Of a DNA stretch of 64,000 nucleotides, positions 19,185 to 28,601 are shown in pieces. The first letter of the stretch is position 1. Each line of letters begins with the position of its first letter. The position numbers and the translations under genes were made by a program. The stretch is taken from NCBI RefSeq assembly GCF_004134905.2, contig NZ_SDPQ02000002.1, forward strand, positions 930,001 to 994,000, given 5' to 3'. The notes below the pieces were generated by a model, which ran no database searches, was not told the DNA's origin, and saw nothing but the letters and a program-made list of their open reading frames with translations. The DNA comes from Aeromicrobium ginsengisoli (GTDB lineage: Bacteria; Actinomycetota; Actinomycetes; Propionibacteriales; Nocardioidaceae).

Positions 19185-20893
19185 AGGGCACCGAGCCTCT
19201 GCTCAAGGTCGAGAACCTCAGCGTCGGCTTCACCGCCGGCAAGCAGGTCCTCACGGCCGTCGACCAGGCCAACCTGACCATCTATCCCGGCCAGACCATT
19301 GCGATCGTGGGGGAGTCCGGATCCGGCAAGTCCACGCTGGCGCACGCGGTCATCGGCCTGCTGCCCGGCACCGGCAGGGTCCTGGGTGGCGAGATCCAAT
19401 TCGAGGGCACAGACATCAGTCGCTCCTCGCGCAGCAAGATCCTGGCGCTGCGCGGATCCGAGATCGGCCTAGTGCCGCAGGACCCGATGTCCAACCTCAA
19501 CCCGTTGTGGAAGGTCGGCTTCCAGATCAAGGAAGCCCTCGTCGCCAACGGCGTTGCCAGCGGCCACGCGGCTGACAAGCGAGTCATCGAGCTGCTCGAG
19601 GAGGCCGGTCTGCCGGACGCCGAGCGCCGGGCTCGCCAGTATCCCCACGAGTTCTCCGGCGGCATGCGCCAACGTGCGCTCATCGCGATGGGCCTCGCCG
19701 CACGTCCGAAGCTCTTGATCGCCGACGAGCCCACCTCGGCGCTCGACGTGACGGTTCAGAAGCAGATCTTGGACCACCTCGACCAGCTGACCGACACGCT
19801 GGGCGTCGCCGTCATGCTGATCACCCACGATCTCGGCCTCGCCGCCGAACGGGCCGACCACCTCGTCGTGATGTATCGCGGCCGGATCGTCGAGTCCGGA
19901 CCGGCGCGGGACATCCTGCAGAGCCCGGAACACCCCTACACCAAGCGTCTTGTCTCCAAGGCGCCTTCGCTGGCGTCGCAGCGGCTGTCGTCCGTACGGG
20001 CGAGGGCCGAGGTGCGTGAGCAGGCTGTGCAGACCGCCGCGGAGATCGCCGAAGAGGTGGCACAGAGCGACGCGGAGTTCGGCGAGGGGCGCAACGACAT
20101 CATCGTGGCGGAGAACCTCACCAAGATCTTCAAGCTGCGCGGCGCCAAGCCGTGGCAGAAGGTCGACTTCGCGGCAGTGGACGACGTGTCGTTCAGCCTG
20201 CGTCGTGGCACCACGACCGCGATCGTGGGCGAGTCCGGATCGGGCAAGTCGACCGTCGCCCGCATGGTGCTCGACCTGCTCCCGCCGTCGTCGGGTCGCG
20301 TACTGTTCGACGGCCGCGACGTCAATGAGCTCAAGTCCAAGTCGGAACGGCTCAGGCTGCGCCGGCAGATGCAGCCGGTGTTCCAGAACCCGTACGCGTC
20401 GCTCGACCCGCTCTACTCGATCTACCAGTCGATCGAGGAGCCGCTTCGCACCCACGACGTGGGCACGAAGAAGGAGCGCGAGACGCGGGTGCGTGACCTG
20501 CTCGACAAGGTCTCGCTGCCGACCACCGTCATGTCCCGCTATCCGGGCGAGCTGTCCGGCGGCCAGCGGCAACGCGTCGCGATCGCCCGGGCCCTCGCGC
20601 TCGAGCCGGAGGTCGTGATCTGCGACGAGGCGGTCTCGGCGCTCGACGTCCTGGTCCAGGCGCAGATCCTCGAGCTGCTCAACGACCTGCAGGCCGAGCT
20701 CGGCCTGAGCTACCTGTTCATCACCCACGACCTCGCGGTCGTGCGGCAGATCGCCGACAACGTGATCGTGATGCAGGACGGCAAGGTCGTGGAGTCGGCG
20801 GCGGTCTCTGAGGTCTTCGACAACCCGCAGAAGGACTACACGCGCAAGCTGCTGGATGCCATCCCGGGTGCGTCGATCGAGCTCGGGGCCTGA
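19181..20893 (+). CDS. Peptide ABC transporter fused double ATP-binding protein (DppD-DppF type)
   Basis: 570 aa with two complete ATPase domains in one chain. Each has a Walker A (GESGSGKST), a signature (FSGGMRQR in the first, LSGGQRQR in the second), a Walker B ([24 protein letters not shown]) and an oligopeptide-type C-terminal extension ([28 protein letters not shown]). It powers the two permeases encoded upstream. The start is a GTG overlapping the dppC-type stop. Fused DppDF is common in actinobacteria. Note Ala for Pro in the second Walker B (DEAVSALD), a usual variant. Confidence 0.94.
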   Translation: MKGTEPLLKVENLSVGFTAGKQVLTAVDQANLTIYPGQTIAIVGESGSGKSTLAHAVIGLLPGTGRVLGGEIQFEGTDISRSSRSKILALRGSEIGLVPQDPMSNLNPLWKVGFQIKEALVANGVASGHAADKRVIELLEEAGLPDAERRARQYPHEFSGGMRQRALIAMGLAARPKLLIADEPTSALDVTVQKQILDHLDQLTDTLGVAVMLITHDLGLAAERADHLVVMYRGRIVESGPARDILQSPEHPYTKRLVSKAPSLASQRLSSVRARAEVREQAVQTAAEIAEEVAQSDAEFGEGRNDIIVAENLTKIFKLRGAKPWQKVDFAAVDDVSFSLRRGTTTAIVGESGSGKSTVARMVLDLLPPSSGRVLFDGRDVNELKSKSERLRLRRQMQPVFQNPYASLDPLYSIYQSIEEPLRTHDVGTKKERETRVRDLLDKVSLPTTVMSRYPGELSGGQRQRVAIARALALEPEVVICDEAVSALDVLVQAQILELLNDLQAELGLSYLFITHDLAVVRQIADNVIVMQDGKVVESAAVSEVFDNPQKDYTRKLLDAIPGASIELGA

Positions 20894-20973
20894 TTTCTGC
20901 TCTGATCCTGCGCCGCTTCTTGACTGCCTGCCGTACGCTGTCGTCTGGGAGCGGGCGCTAGCGAAGGGTCGGC

Positions 20974-22974
20974 ATGAGGCGTTGGGTGCTCTCCTTGGCG
21001 ATGGTTGCCGGCTGTCTGATGCTGCCGTCGGTCGCGGAGGCTGGCACCACCGGCACCGCTGACGTACAGCCGTCGTCGTCCTACGGGGCGCATGACGCCA
21101 CGGGCCTGATCGTCTCGACCGACGGGTTGTTGCCCGAGGCGGTGCTGCGGCGGATCTCGTTGCTGCTGGGGCGCGATGTCGTCGGCCAGACACCGATGGG
21201 CGGCTCGGCCGTGGCGTTGCGCCTGGACCACACCCTGCCGGCGTCGAGCGTACGGCTGCTGAGCAAGCTCCTGAACCTCCTGCCCGGTGTCGCCCACGTC
21301 AGTCCCGACCTCGTGGCGACGAGCGACTCGGTGCCCAACGACTCGTACTTCCCGCAGCAGACCAACCTCTGGACGCCCGTGCCGGTGTCATCGGACTCCG
21401 GCGGCGAGGACCCGCCGGTCGGACCGGACTTCAGCATGGACGCGCCGACGATGTGGGACGCCACGCGGGGCAGCAAGTCGGTCGTCGTGGCACTCGTCGA
21501 CGGCGGACTCGTCGCGCATCCCGACCTGGCGAAGCAGGCCGTGCCGGGCTACGACCTGATCGCCGACCCCCGCAACTCCAAGGACGGCGACGGCCGGGAC
21601 CCGAATGCAGCAGATCCCGGCAACGCCTCCAACGGCAGGTACTGCGCCGCCCATCCCAGCACGTGGCACGGCACGCACGTGGCCGGCATTGTCGCGGCTC
21701 TGCGCAACAACGGCATCGGCATCTCCGGCATCGCGCCGGGTGTGGCCATCCAGCCCGTGCGGGTGGTGGGCCAGTGCGGCGCGACGATGTCGGACATCAT
21801 CGCCGGCATCCGCTGGGCCTCCGGCGGGGACGTTCCCGGAGTCCCGCGCAACAAGACCCCGGCCGACGTCATCAACGTCTCGCTGTCGAGCAGCGTCACC
21901 GACCTGAAGTGCCCGGCGGCGTACCAGGACGTCATCGACGAGGCCCGGTCCCGCGGCGCGATCGTCGTCGTGTCGGCCGGCAACCAGAGCGAGTCGCTCC
22001 TCAACCGCACGCCGGCCAACTGCCAGGGCGTGCTGTCGGTGGGCGCCACCGACATCGACGGCAGCCTCACGTCGTACACGAACGCCGGGCGCACGATCGG
22101 CATCATGGCGCAAGGCGGCGAGGTCGGGCCGAACGAGGGCATCTGGTCGACCGTCGATGCCGGGACCGCCGGTCCGGTGCGGCCGACGTACGGACAGAAC
22201 TCGGGCACCTCGATGGCAGCGCCGGCCGTGTCCGCCGCCGCAGCGCTGGTGCTCTCGCTGGGTCACTTCACGAATGACCAGGTCGTCCAGGTGCTCAAGG
22301 CGGCCGCGCTCAAGCCGCCGGAGTTCGACAGCTACTACACGTGCATCTCGCACGACCCCACGACCGGTGTGGAGCGGAACGTGTGCGGTGCCGGCATCCT
22401 CAACCTGGCGAGCATCCCGGCGCCGGTCGGGCACCCGGTCCTGCAGGGTGGCTCGACGGTCGGCAGCACCCTGTCGTTCACGCCGGGGCGGTGGAACGGT
22501 CATCCGGACTCGGTGACGTACCAGTGGCTGCGGGACGGGACGCCGATCGCCGGGGCCACCACGACGTCGTACGTGCTGGCGGGTGCCGACCTGGGTCGGA
22601 CGCTGACGGTGCGGTCGACGGCGCACACGCAGGGCTATCCGGACTTCTCCGGACTCTCGGCCGCCAAGGCGGTGCCCAAGGCCACGGCATCGGTGACGCT
22701 GCGCCTGTCGGCGACCCGTGCGCGCGTCAACACGACTCGGCTGTACGCGTACGTGACCGTCACTGCGGCTCAGGGGCAGTCGCCGACCGGGAGCGTCGAG
22801 GCATACGTGGATGGTCGCCGGGTGGCGCTCGTGGCGCTGAGCTCGGGCCGTGCGCAGGTGCGGCTGCCGGTCTTCTCGACGACCGGGTCGCACAAGGTGC
22901 AGATGCGTTATGGCGGCAATTCCCGGGTGTCCTACAAGTGGTCGCCGTCGGTCTGGGTGAGTGTGTCGAAGTAG
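20974..22974 (+). CDS. Secreted S8 subtilisin-like serine protease with C-terminal Ig-like modules
   Basis: 666 aa. A Sec signal peptide (about 1-23, cut near AEAG) is followed by a propeptide-like region (about 30-120) and the S8 catalytic domain. The triad is Asp176 (VALVDGGLVAHPDL), His232 (WHGTHVAGI) and Ser413 (NSGTSMAAP), with oxyanion Asn337 (VSAGN). DGG replaces the commoner DTG/DSG. From about 490, a module of the 'G.tL..t.G.W.G.p.sv.YqWlrdG..I.GAt..sY.l...D.G..l.v' type is followed by a second beta-sandwich ('ASVTLRLSATRARVNT...G.VEAYVDGRRV'). There is no sortase or membrane anchor, so it is probably released. It stands alone. The target is unknown. Confidence 0.9.
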   Translation: MRRWVLSLAMVAGCLMLPSVAEAGTTGTADVQPSSSYGAHDATGLIVSTDGLLPEAVLRRISLLLGRDVVGQTPMGGSAVALRLDHTLPASSVRLLSKLLNLLPGVAHVSPDLVATSDSVPNDSYFPQQTNLWTPVPVSSDSGGEDPPVGPDFSMDAPTMWDATRGSKSVVVALVDGGLVAHPDLAKQAVPGYDLIADPRNSKDGDGRDPNAADPGNASNGRYCAAHPSTWHGTHVAGIVAALRNNGIGISGIAPGVAIQPVRVVGQCGATMSDIIAGIRWASGGDVPGVPRNKTPADVINVSLSSSVTDLKCPAAYQDVIDEARSRGAIVVVSAGNQSESLLNRTPANCQGVLSVGATDIDGSLTSYTNAGRTIGIMAQGGEVGPNEGIWSTVDAGTAGPVRPTYGQNSGTSMAAPAVSAAAALVLSLGHFTNDQVVQVLKAAALKPPEFDSYYTCISHDPTTGVERNVCGAGILNLASIPAPVGHPVLQGGSTVGSTLSFTPGRWNGHPDSVTYQWLRDGTPIAGATTTSYVLAGADLGRTLTVRSTAHTQGYPDFSGLSAAKAVPKATASVTLRLSATRARVNTTRLYAYVTVTAAQGQSPTGSVEAYVDGRRVALVALSSGRAQVRLPVFSTTGSHKVQMRYGGNSRVSYKWSPSVWVSVSK

Positions 22975-22987
22975 TCCCTGAGGCGGA

Positions 22988-23016
22988 TTGACTCCTTCGA
23001 ACACATGTTCGAAGAT
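22988..23016 (+). promoter_or_regulatory. SOS promoter of the mutasome operon (probably leaderless)
   Basis: TTGACT (22988-22993) and GAAGAT (23011-23016) are 17 nt apart. The ATG at 23023 begins 7 nt after the -10, so the mRNA would start at the start codon. The LexA box fills the spacer, giving direct promoter occlusion. Confidence 0.6.
22998..23011 (+). promoter_or_regulatory. LexA (SOS) box
   Basis: CGAACACATGTTCG matches the Gram-positive/actinobacterial LexA consensus CGAAC-N4-GTTCG exactly, and the arms extend to TTCGAAC/GTTCGAA (22996-23013). It lies upstream of imuA'-imuB-dnaE2, a known SOS regulon in mycobacteria and relatives. Confidence 0.9.
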
Positions 23017-23022
23017 GAGTGA

Positions 23023-23673
23023 ATGACCGTAGCTCCTGCCCCGACCCTGGACGAGCTGCGAGCCCGCGTCGACCAGATGCAGGGCCGCCCCGCAGCCCAG
23101 CCCGTCGCGACGCACCCCGCGTTCGCAGGGCTGCTGCAATTGCAGACCGGATCGAGCTATGCGGTCGACTCGGCGAGCCTCGCGATGGCGCTGATGGCGG
23201 GCCCCTCGGCCGATGGCGCGTGGTGCGGGGTCGTGGGGTCGGCGGAGTTCGGGCTCGAGGCGGCCGCTGCGGCCGGGGTCGAGCTGCGCCGGACGATCCT
23301 GGTGCCGGATCCGGGGGAGGCGTGGCTCGAGGTCACGGCTGCGCTGATCGACGTGCTGGGCGTCGTCGTGGTGGCCGCGCCCGCAGAGATCTCGGGCAAG
23401 GACGTCAGCCGCATCAGCGCCCGCCTGCGACAGCGCGGTGCCGTCCTCATCACCTACGGTGACTGGCCGCGGTGCGACGCCCGGCTGTCGTTGCGTGACG
23501 CCGAATGGGTCGGGCTGGGGCGCGGGCACGGGCACCTGCAGGGCCGCCGGGTCACGGTCGAGGTCCAGCGCGGCACGGCTCCGGTCCGCACGGGACAGCT
23601 GTGGCTGCCCGATCGCGCCCAGGTCATCCGTCGCGCCGAGCAGGAGCCGACCCAGCTGCGGAGCGTGAGCTAG
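23023..23673 (+). CDS. imuA': ImuA-like (RecA-fold) SOS mutasome accessory protein
   Basis: 216 aa. It is the small first gene of the actinobacterial mutasome cassette. It is RecA-like in layout but has no intact Walker A; the region that would hold it ('AVDSASLAMALMAGPSADGAWCGVVG') lacks GxxxxGKT. ImuA-type proteins bind ImuB and are needed for DnaE2-dependent translesion synthesis after DNA damage. The ATG at 23023 immediately follows the promoter, with no ribosome site. The next gene starts directly after the stop codon. The identification rests largely on context plus the weak RecA-like pattern. Confidence 0.75.
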   Translation: MTVAPAPTLDELRARVDQMQGRPAAQPVATHPAFAGLLQLQTGSSYAVDSASLAMALMAGPSADGAWCGVVGSAEFGLEAAAAAGVELRRTILVPDPGEAWLEVTAALIDVLGVVVVAAPAEISGKDVSRISARLRQRGAVLITYGDWPRCDARLSLRDAEWVGLGRGHGHLQGRRVTVEVQRGTAPVRTGQLWLPDRAQVIRRAEQEPTQLRSVS

Positions 23674-25182
23674 GTGTCTCGCACGATGGTGCTGTGGGCG
23701 CCGGACTGGCCGATCGTCGCGGTCGAGAGCTCGGCCTCGACGCCTGCAGCGGTGCTCCACAAGGGTCATGTGCTGGCCTGCTCGCAGGCGGCGCGGGCCG
23801 AAGGCGTACGCCGGGGCATGCGGCGGCGCGATGCCCAGTCGCGGTGTCCGGGGCTGGCCCTGCACGACTACAACCCCGACGCCGATGCCCGGGCCTTCGA
23901 GACGGTGCTGACCGCGATCGAGGAGCTCAGCCCCGGCGTGGCGCCGCTGCGGCCCGGGCTCTGCGCGATCAATGTGCCGGCCCGGTTCTACGGCGGTGAG
24001 GCCGAGGCGGCGGCGGTCATCGCCGAGCGGCTCGTACGCCTGGGGGTGTGGGACGTCCGGGCCGGCATCGCCGACGGGCTCTTCGCCGCCGAGCAGGCCG
24101 CTCGCCGCGCGCTCGCCCAGGACAGCCTCGTCGTACCTCCCGGTGGGTCGGCGCAGTTCCTGCGGGACCTGCCCGTCGACGCCCTCGACGACGAGTCCAT
24201 CGTGGGGTTGCTGCGCCGCATGGGGTTGCTGACCCTCGGCGACTTCGCCGCCTTGGCGCCCGCTGACGTGCACACCCGGTTCGGCACGCACGGCGAGCTG
24301 CTGCACCGCATGGCGCGCGGCCTCAATCCGCAGCCGATCAGCCGGCGACAGGTGCCGCCGGAGTTCGAGGCGACGTTGATGCTGGAGCCGCCGCTCGACC
24401 TGGCGGAGCAGATCGCGTTCAGCGTACGCACGACGGCCGAGAAGTTCGTCACCGATCTCGCGGGTCACGGGCTGGTGTGCACGACGGTCCTGATCGAGGT
24501 CGACACCGACGGTTCGCTGGCGACGTCCCGGCGGTGGATGCATCCGCGCTGGTTCGGCCCGACCGACCTGGTCGACCGGGTGCGTTGGCAGCTGTCGGTC
24601 GACGGGGTGATTCGGGCACCGGTCGATGCCGTACGCCTGATTCCCGAGGTCACCGAGCCGCTCGGCGACCACGCCGACAGCCTCTTCGGCGGTGGACCGG
24701 ACGAACGGGTCGAGCGCGGGGTGGCGCGGGTGCAGAGCATCGTCGGGCACGAGGCGGTCGTGTCGGTCTCGGTGCAGGGCGGTCGCGGGCCGGCCGAGCG
24801 TCAGCTGCTCGCTCCGTGGGGGGAGCGACCCGTCGCCGCCCGGGCGGTGGGGCTGCCGTGGCCGGGCAGCCTGCCGCCTCCTGCGCCGGCGACGGTCTAT
24901 CTCGAGCCGCAGCAGGCGATGGTCGTCGGTGCCGAGGGGCAGGCCATCGGGGTCACCGGGCGCGGCATGGTCACGGGGGAGCCGGCGCGGTTCCGGGCGG
25001 CCGCCGGTCAGGACTGGCAGCCCGTGGCGTCGTGGGCCGGACCGTGGCCGGTCGACGACCAGTGGTGGGACGAGGTCGCGGCCCGCCGCATCGCCCGGTT
25101 CCAGGTCGTCGGTGTCGACGGCAGTGCCTATCTCATGATCGTCGAGGGCGGCTCCTGGTGGACGGAGGCCCGCTATGACTGA
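23674..25182 (+). CDS. imuB: ImuB, catalytically inactive Y-family polymerase-like protein
   Basis: 502 aa with Y-family (DinB) architecture. The first catalytic motif DxD is reduced (MVLWAPDWPIVAVES), and the palm 'SxDE' acids are absent ('ELSPGVAPLRPGLCAINVP'), so it should not polymerise. That is typical of ImuB, which acts as a hub bridging DnaE2, ImuA' and the sliding clamp. Helix-hairpin-helix and little-finger segments follow ('VGLLRRMGLLTLGDFAAL'). The GTG start directly abuts the imuA' stop. The C-terminal 130 residues form the ImuB-specific interaction region. Confidence 0.92.
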   Translation: MSRTMVLWAPDWPIVAVESSASTPAAVLHKGHVLACSQAARAEGVRRGMRRRDAQSRCPGLALHDYNPDADARAFETVLTAIEELSPGVAPLRPGLCAINVPARFYGGEAEAAAVIAERLVRLGVWDVRAGIADGLFAAEQAARRALAQDSLVVPPGGSAQFLRDLPVDALDDESIVGLLRRMGLLTLGDFAALAPADVHTRFGTHGELLHRMARGLNPQPISRRQVPPEFEATLMLEPPLDLAEQIAFSVRTTAEKFVTDLAGHGLVCTTVLIEVDTDGSLATSRRWMHPRWFGPTDLVDRVRWQLSVDGVIRAPVDAVRLIPEVTEPLGDHADSLFGGGPDERVERGVARVQSIVGHEAVVSVSVQGGRGPAERQLLAPWGERPVAARAVGLPWPGSLPPPAPATVYLEPQQAMVVGAEGQAIGVTGRGMVTGEPARFRAAAGQDWQPVASWAGPWPVDDQWWDEVAARRIARFQVVGVDGSAYLMIVEGGSWWTEARYD

Positions 25183-25194
25183 CGGGGGTTGCTG

Positions 25195-28100
25195 ATGGGG
25201 TGGAACAACCCGGACGTCTCGTGGCGTGAGCTCGAACGGCGGTTGTCCGGCAGGCCCGAGCCGGACGGCGGTGACGCACCGGGCTGGTCGCGCAAGCGGG
25301 CCAAGACCCAGCCCAAGGAGCTCACGCGTCCCGACGGCCCCGTCGTGCCCTATGCCGAGCTGCACTGCCACAGCAACTTCAGCTTCCTCGACGGCGCCAG
25401 CGGTCCCGACCAGCTGGTCGAGGAAGCGATCGCCTTGGGCTTGCACGGCCTGGCGCTGACCGACCACGACGGGTTCTACGGTGCGCCGCGGTTCGCCGAG
25501 GAGGCGGTCAAGTACGAGGAGCTGGGCCTCAAGACGATCTTCGGCGCCGAGCTGTCCCTCGGGCTCAGCAAGCCGCAGAACGGCGCCGCCGACCCCGAGG
25601 GCAGCCACCTGTTGGTGCTCGCACGCGGGGTCGAGGGCTATCACCGGCTCGCCGCCGCCATGACCGACGCGCACTTCCGCGGCGACGAGAAGGGCCGGCC
25701 CGTCTATGACCTCGAGGAGCTCGCCGAGAGGGGCCGCGACCACTGGCTGATCCTCACCGGGTGCCGCAAGGGTCACGTACGCCAGAGGCTCGCGGCGGGC
25801 GGGCTCGACGAGGCGGCGACCGCGCTCGACCGGCTCACCGCGCTGTTCGGTCTCGACAACGTCGTCGTCGAGCTGATCGACCACGGCTTCCCCGCCGACA
25901 GCACGACCAACGACGCGCTCGCCGAGCTCGCCGCGATGCACGGCCTGCCGACGGTCGCGACCAACAACGTGCACTTCGCCCGGCCCGGCACCCGCCAGCT
26001 CGCGGCCGCGATGGCGGCAGTCCGGGCGCGTCGCAGCCTCACCGACATGGACGGCTGGCTGCCGGCCACGGGCGCGGCGCACCTGCGGTCCGGCGCCGAG
26101 ATGATGGCTCTTTTTGCGAGATTCCCGGGGGCGGTCGAACGTACGGTCGCGATCGCCGACGAGCTGGCCTTCGACCTGCGCGCGGCGACGCCTCGGCTGC
26201 CTCACCGCGGCATCCCCGAGGGACATACCGCCATGAGCTATCTGCGTGAGCTCGCCGATCAGGGCATCCGCGATCGCTACGCCCACAACCCCGACGAGGC
26301 GCGCAGGCGCATCGACCGCGAGCTCCAGGTCATCGAGGAGAAGGACTTCCCGGGCTACTTCCTGATCGTCCGCGACATCGTCATGGAGGCCCGGCGTCGC
26401 AAGATCCTCTGCCAGGGCCGGGGCTCGTCGGCCAACTCCGCGCTCTGCTATGCCCTGGGCATCACGGCGGTCGACTCGATCTTCTACAACCTGCCGTTCG
26501 AGCGGTTCCTCGCCACGACACGCGAGGAGGAGCCCGACATCGATGTCGACTTCGACTCCGACCGGCGCGAGGAGATCATCCAGTGGGTCTACGAGACCTA
26601 CGGCCGGCACAACGCCGCGCAGGTCGCCAACGTCATCAGCTATCGGCCACGCTCAGCCGTACGCGATGCGGCCAAGGCGCTCGGCTACTCGCCGGGCCAG
26701 CAGGATGCGTGGTCCAAGCAGATCGACGCGTGGAGCGCGATCTCGGCCGAGGACACGAACGACGTACCCCCACAGGTCGTCTCGCTGGCGCAGCAGCTGC
26801 TCGGCGGCCCGCGGCACCTGGGCATCCATTCGGGCGGCATGATCCTCGCCGAGCGGCCCATCGGTGAGGTCTGCCCCATTGAGCGGGGCCGCATGGACAA
26901 CCGCACGGTGCTGCAGTGGGACAAGGACGCGTGCGAGTGGATGGGGCTGGTCAAGTTCGACCTGCTGGGCCTCGGCATGCTCGGCGCGCTCGACCACACG
27001 ATGCGGATCGTCGCGGAGCACCTGGGCGAGGAGTGGGACCTCGCCTCGATGCCCAAGGAGGAGGCCGCGGTCTACGACATGTTGTGCCGGGCCGACTCGA
27101 TCGGGGTGTTCCAGGTCGAGAGTCGCGCCCAGATCGGCACGCTGCCGCGGCTGCAGCCTCGGTCCTACTACGACCTCGCGATCGAGATCGCCTTGATCCG
27201 CCCCGGCCCGATCCAGGGTGGCGCGGTGCACCCCTACATCCGGCGGGCCACGGGCCGGGAGCCCGTCACGTACGCGCATCCGGCGCTCAAGGAGGTGCTC
27301 GAACGTACGCTCGGCGTCCCGCTGTTCCAGGAGCAGCTGATGCAGGTGGCGATCAAGCTTGGTGGGTGCACCGGCGACGAGGCCGACCTGCTGCGCCGGG
27401 CGATGGGCTCCAAACGCGGCATCGAGCGCATCGAGTCGTTGCGGCTCAAGCTCTACGAGGGCATGGCCGCCCACGGCATCACGGGGGAGGAGGCCGACAC
27501 GATCTATCTCAAGATCCAGTCGTTCGCCAACTTCGGCTTCGCCGAGAGCCATGCGTTGAGCTTCGCGCTGCTGGTCTATGCCAGCTCGTGGCTCAAGCTG
27601 CACTATCCCGCGGCGTTCCTCGCGGCGCTGCTGCGCAACCAGCCGATGGGCTTCTACTCGCCGCAGTCGCTCGTGACCGATGCGCGCCACCACGGCGTCA
27701 CGATCCTGCGGCCCGACATCATGCACTCGCAGGCGCAGGCCGACCTGGAGGTCATCGAGAGTGCCGAGGCGACCGGCCTCGACACCTGTCTCGAGCGCGA
27801 GCAGCCACCCGTCCCGACGTTCGTCCGCGGCACGCCGGACCCGACCCCCGAGCATCGTCGCGACGGGGGCTTCGCCGTACGTCTGGGGCTCGACGAGGTG
27901 CAAGGGGTGGGCCTCGATGTCGCCCGCCGCATCGTCGCCGAGCGCGACCGTCAGTCGTTCAAGGACATGGCCGATGTGTCGCGCCGGGCCGAGCTGACCG
28001 TCGCGCAGATGGAGTCGCTGGCCACGGCGGGGGCGTTCGACGGGTTCGGCCTGTCGCGCCGGCAGGCGCTGTGGAACGCCGGTTATGTCGAGAACCTCGA

Positions 28101-28590
28101 TCAGCTCGAGGGCACCTCGGTCCAGTCGCCACCGCCGATGCTGCCGGGCATGTCCGAGGTCGAGGAGACCATGGCCGACCTCTGGGCGACCCGCATCTCG
28201 CCGGAGAAGCATCCCGTCGAGTTCCTCCGCCCGCTGCTGACGTCCGAGGGCATCCACTCCGTCGCCGGGCTGGCCGACGCCGAGTCGGGCCGCCGGGTCA
28301 GGGTCGCCGGCCTGATCACCCACCGGCAGCGTCCTGCGACGGCCGTGGGGGTGACGTTCCTCAACGTCGAGGACGAGACCGGGATGCTCAACGTCGTGTG
28401 CTCGCAGGCGCTGTGGAACCGCTATCGCCGGGTCGGCCGCAACTCAGCCGGCTTGATCATCCGCGGCAAGCTCGAACGCTTCGACGGCGTCACCAACCTT
28501 GTCGCCGACAAGCTCGAGCGCATCGAGACGGTCTATCCCGAGGCCGCCGCCGCGATCCCCGCCAAGCACCAAGGCCGCAACTTCCGCTGA
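25195..28590 (+). CDS. dnaE2: Error-prone DNA polymerase III alpha subunit DnaE2
   Basis: 1131 aa. The N-terminal PHP domain ('YAELHCHSNFSFLDGAS', 'ALTDHDGFYG') is followed by the C-family palm, with catalytic acids in PDIDVDFD (Asp448/Asp450) and 'CQGRGSSANSALCYALGI'. Finger, HhH and OB ('VRVAGLITHRQRPATAVGVTFLNVEDETG') domains follow. The short C-terminus without a replicative tail and the cassette position identify DnaE2 rather than DnaE1. It carries out translesion synthesis in the SOS response. ATG 25195 is chosen over TTG 25189 because it is better spaced from the GGGGG stretch. It converges on ligB with an 11-nt gap. Confidence 0.95.
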   Translation: MGWNNPDVSWRELERRLSGRPEPDGGDAPGWSRKRAKTQPKELTRPDGPVVPYAELHCHSNFSFLDGASGPDQLVEEAIALGLHGLALTDHDGFYGAPRFAEEAVKYEELGLKTIFGAELSLGLSKPQNGAADPEGSHLLVLARGVEGYHRLAAAMTDAHFRGDEKGRPVYDLEELAERGRDHWLILTGCRKGHVRQRLAAGGLDEAATALDRLTALFGLDNVVVELIDHGFPADSTTNDALAELAAMHGLPTVATNNVHFARPGTRQLAAAMAAVRARRSLTDMDGWLPATGAAHLRSGAEMMALFARFPGAVERTVAIADELAFDLRAATPRLPHRGIPEGHTAMSYLRELADQGIRDRYAHNPDEARRRIDRELQVIEEKDFPGYFLIVRDIVMEARRRKILCQGRGSSANSALCYALGITAVDSIFYNLPFERFLATTREEEPDIDVDFDSDRREEIIQWVYETYGRHNAAQVANVISYRPRSAVRDAAKALGYSPGQQDAWSKQIDAWSAISAEDTNDVPPQVVSLAQQLLGGPRHLGIHSGGMILAERPIGEVCPIERGRMDNRTVLQWDKDACEWMGLVKFDLLGLGMLGALDHTMRIVAEHLGEEWDLASMPKEEAAVYDMLCRADSIGVFQVESRAQIGTLPRLQPRSYYDLAIEIALIRPGPIQGGAVHPYIRRATGREPVTYAHPALKEVLERTLGVPLFQEQLMQVAIKLGGCTGDEADLLRRAMGSKRGIERIESLRLKLYEGMAAHGITGEEADTIYLKIQSFANFGFAESHALSFALLVYASSWLKLHYPAAFLAALLRNQPMGFYSPQSLVTDARHHGVTILRPDIMHSQAQADLEVIESAEATGLDTCLEREQPPVPTFVRGTPDPTPEHRRDGGFAVRLGLDEVQGVGLDVARRIVAERDRQSFKDMADVSRRAELTVAQMESLATAGAFDGFGLSRRQALWNAGYVENLDQLEGTSVQSPPPMLPGMSEVEETMADLWATRISPEKHPVEFLRPLLTSEGIHSVAGLADAESGRRVRVAGLITHRQRPATAVGVTFLNVEDETGMLNVVCSQALWNRYRRVGRNSAGLIIRGKLERFDGVTNLVADKLERIETVYPEAAAAIPAKHQGRNFR

Positions 28591-28601
28591 GGCCCCTCTG
28601 C

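Noticed and set aside
21388-26610. A 1740-codon open frame on the minus strand across the subtilase, imuA', imuB and half of dnaE2
   Set aside because: It is antisense to four well-supported genes and has low-complexity Arg/Val/Asp-rich composition without motifs. Long antisense frames are expected where third positions are nearly all G or C.
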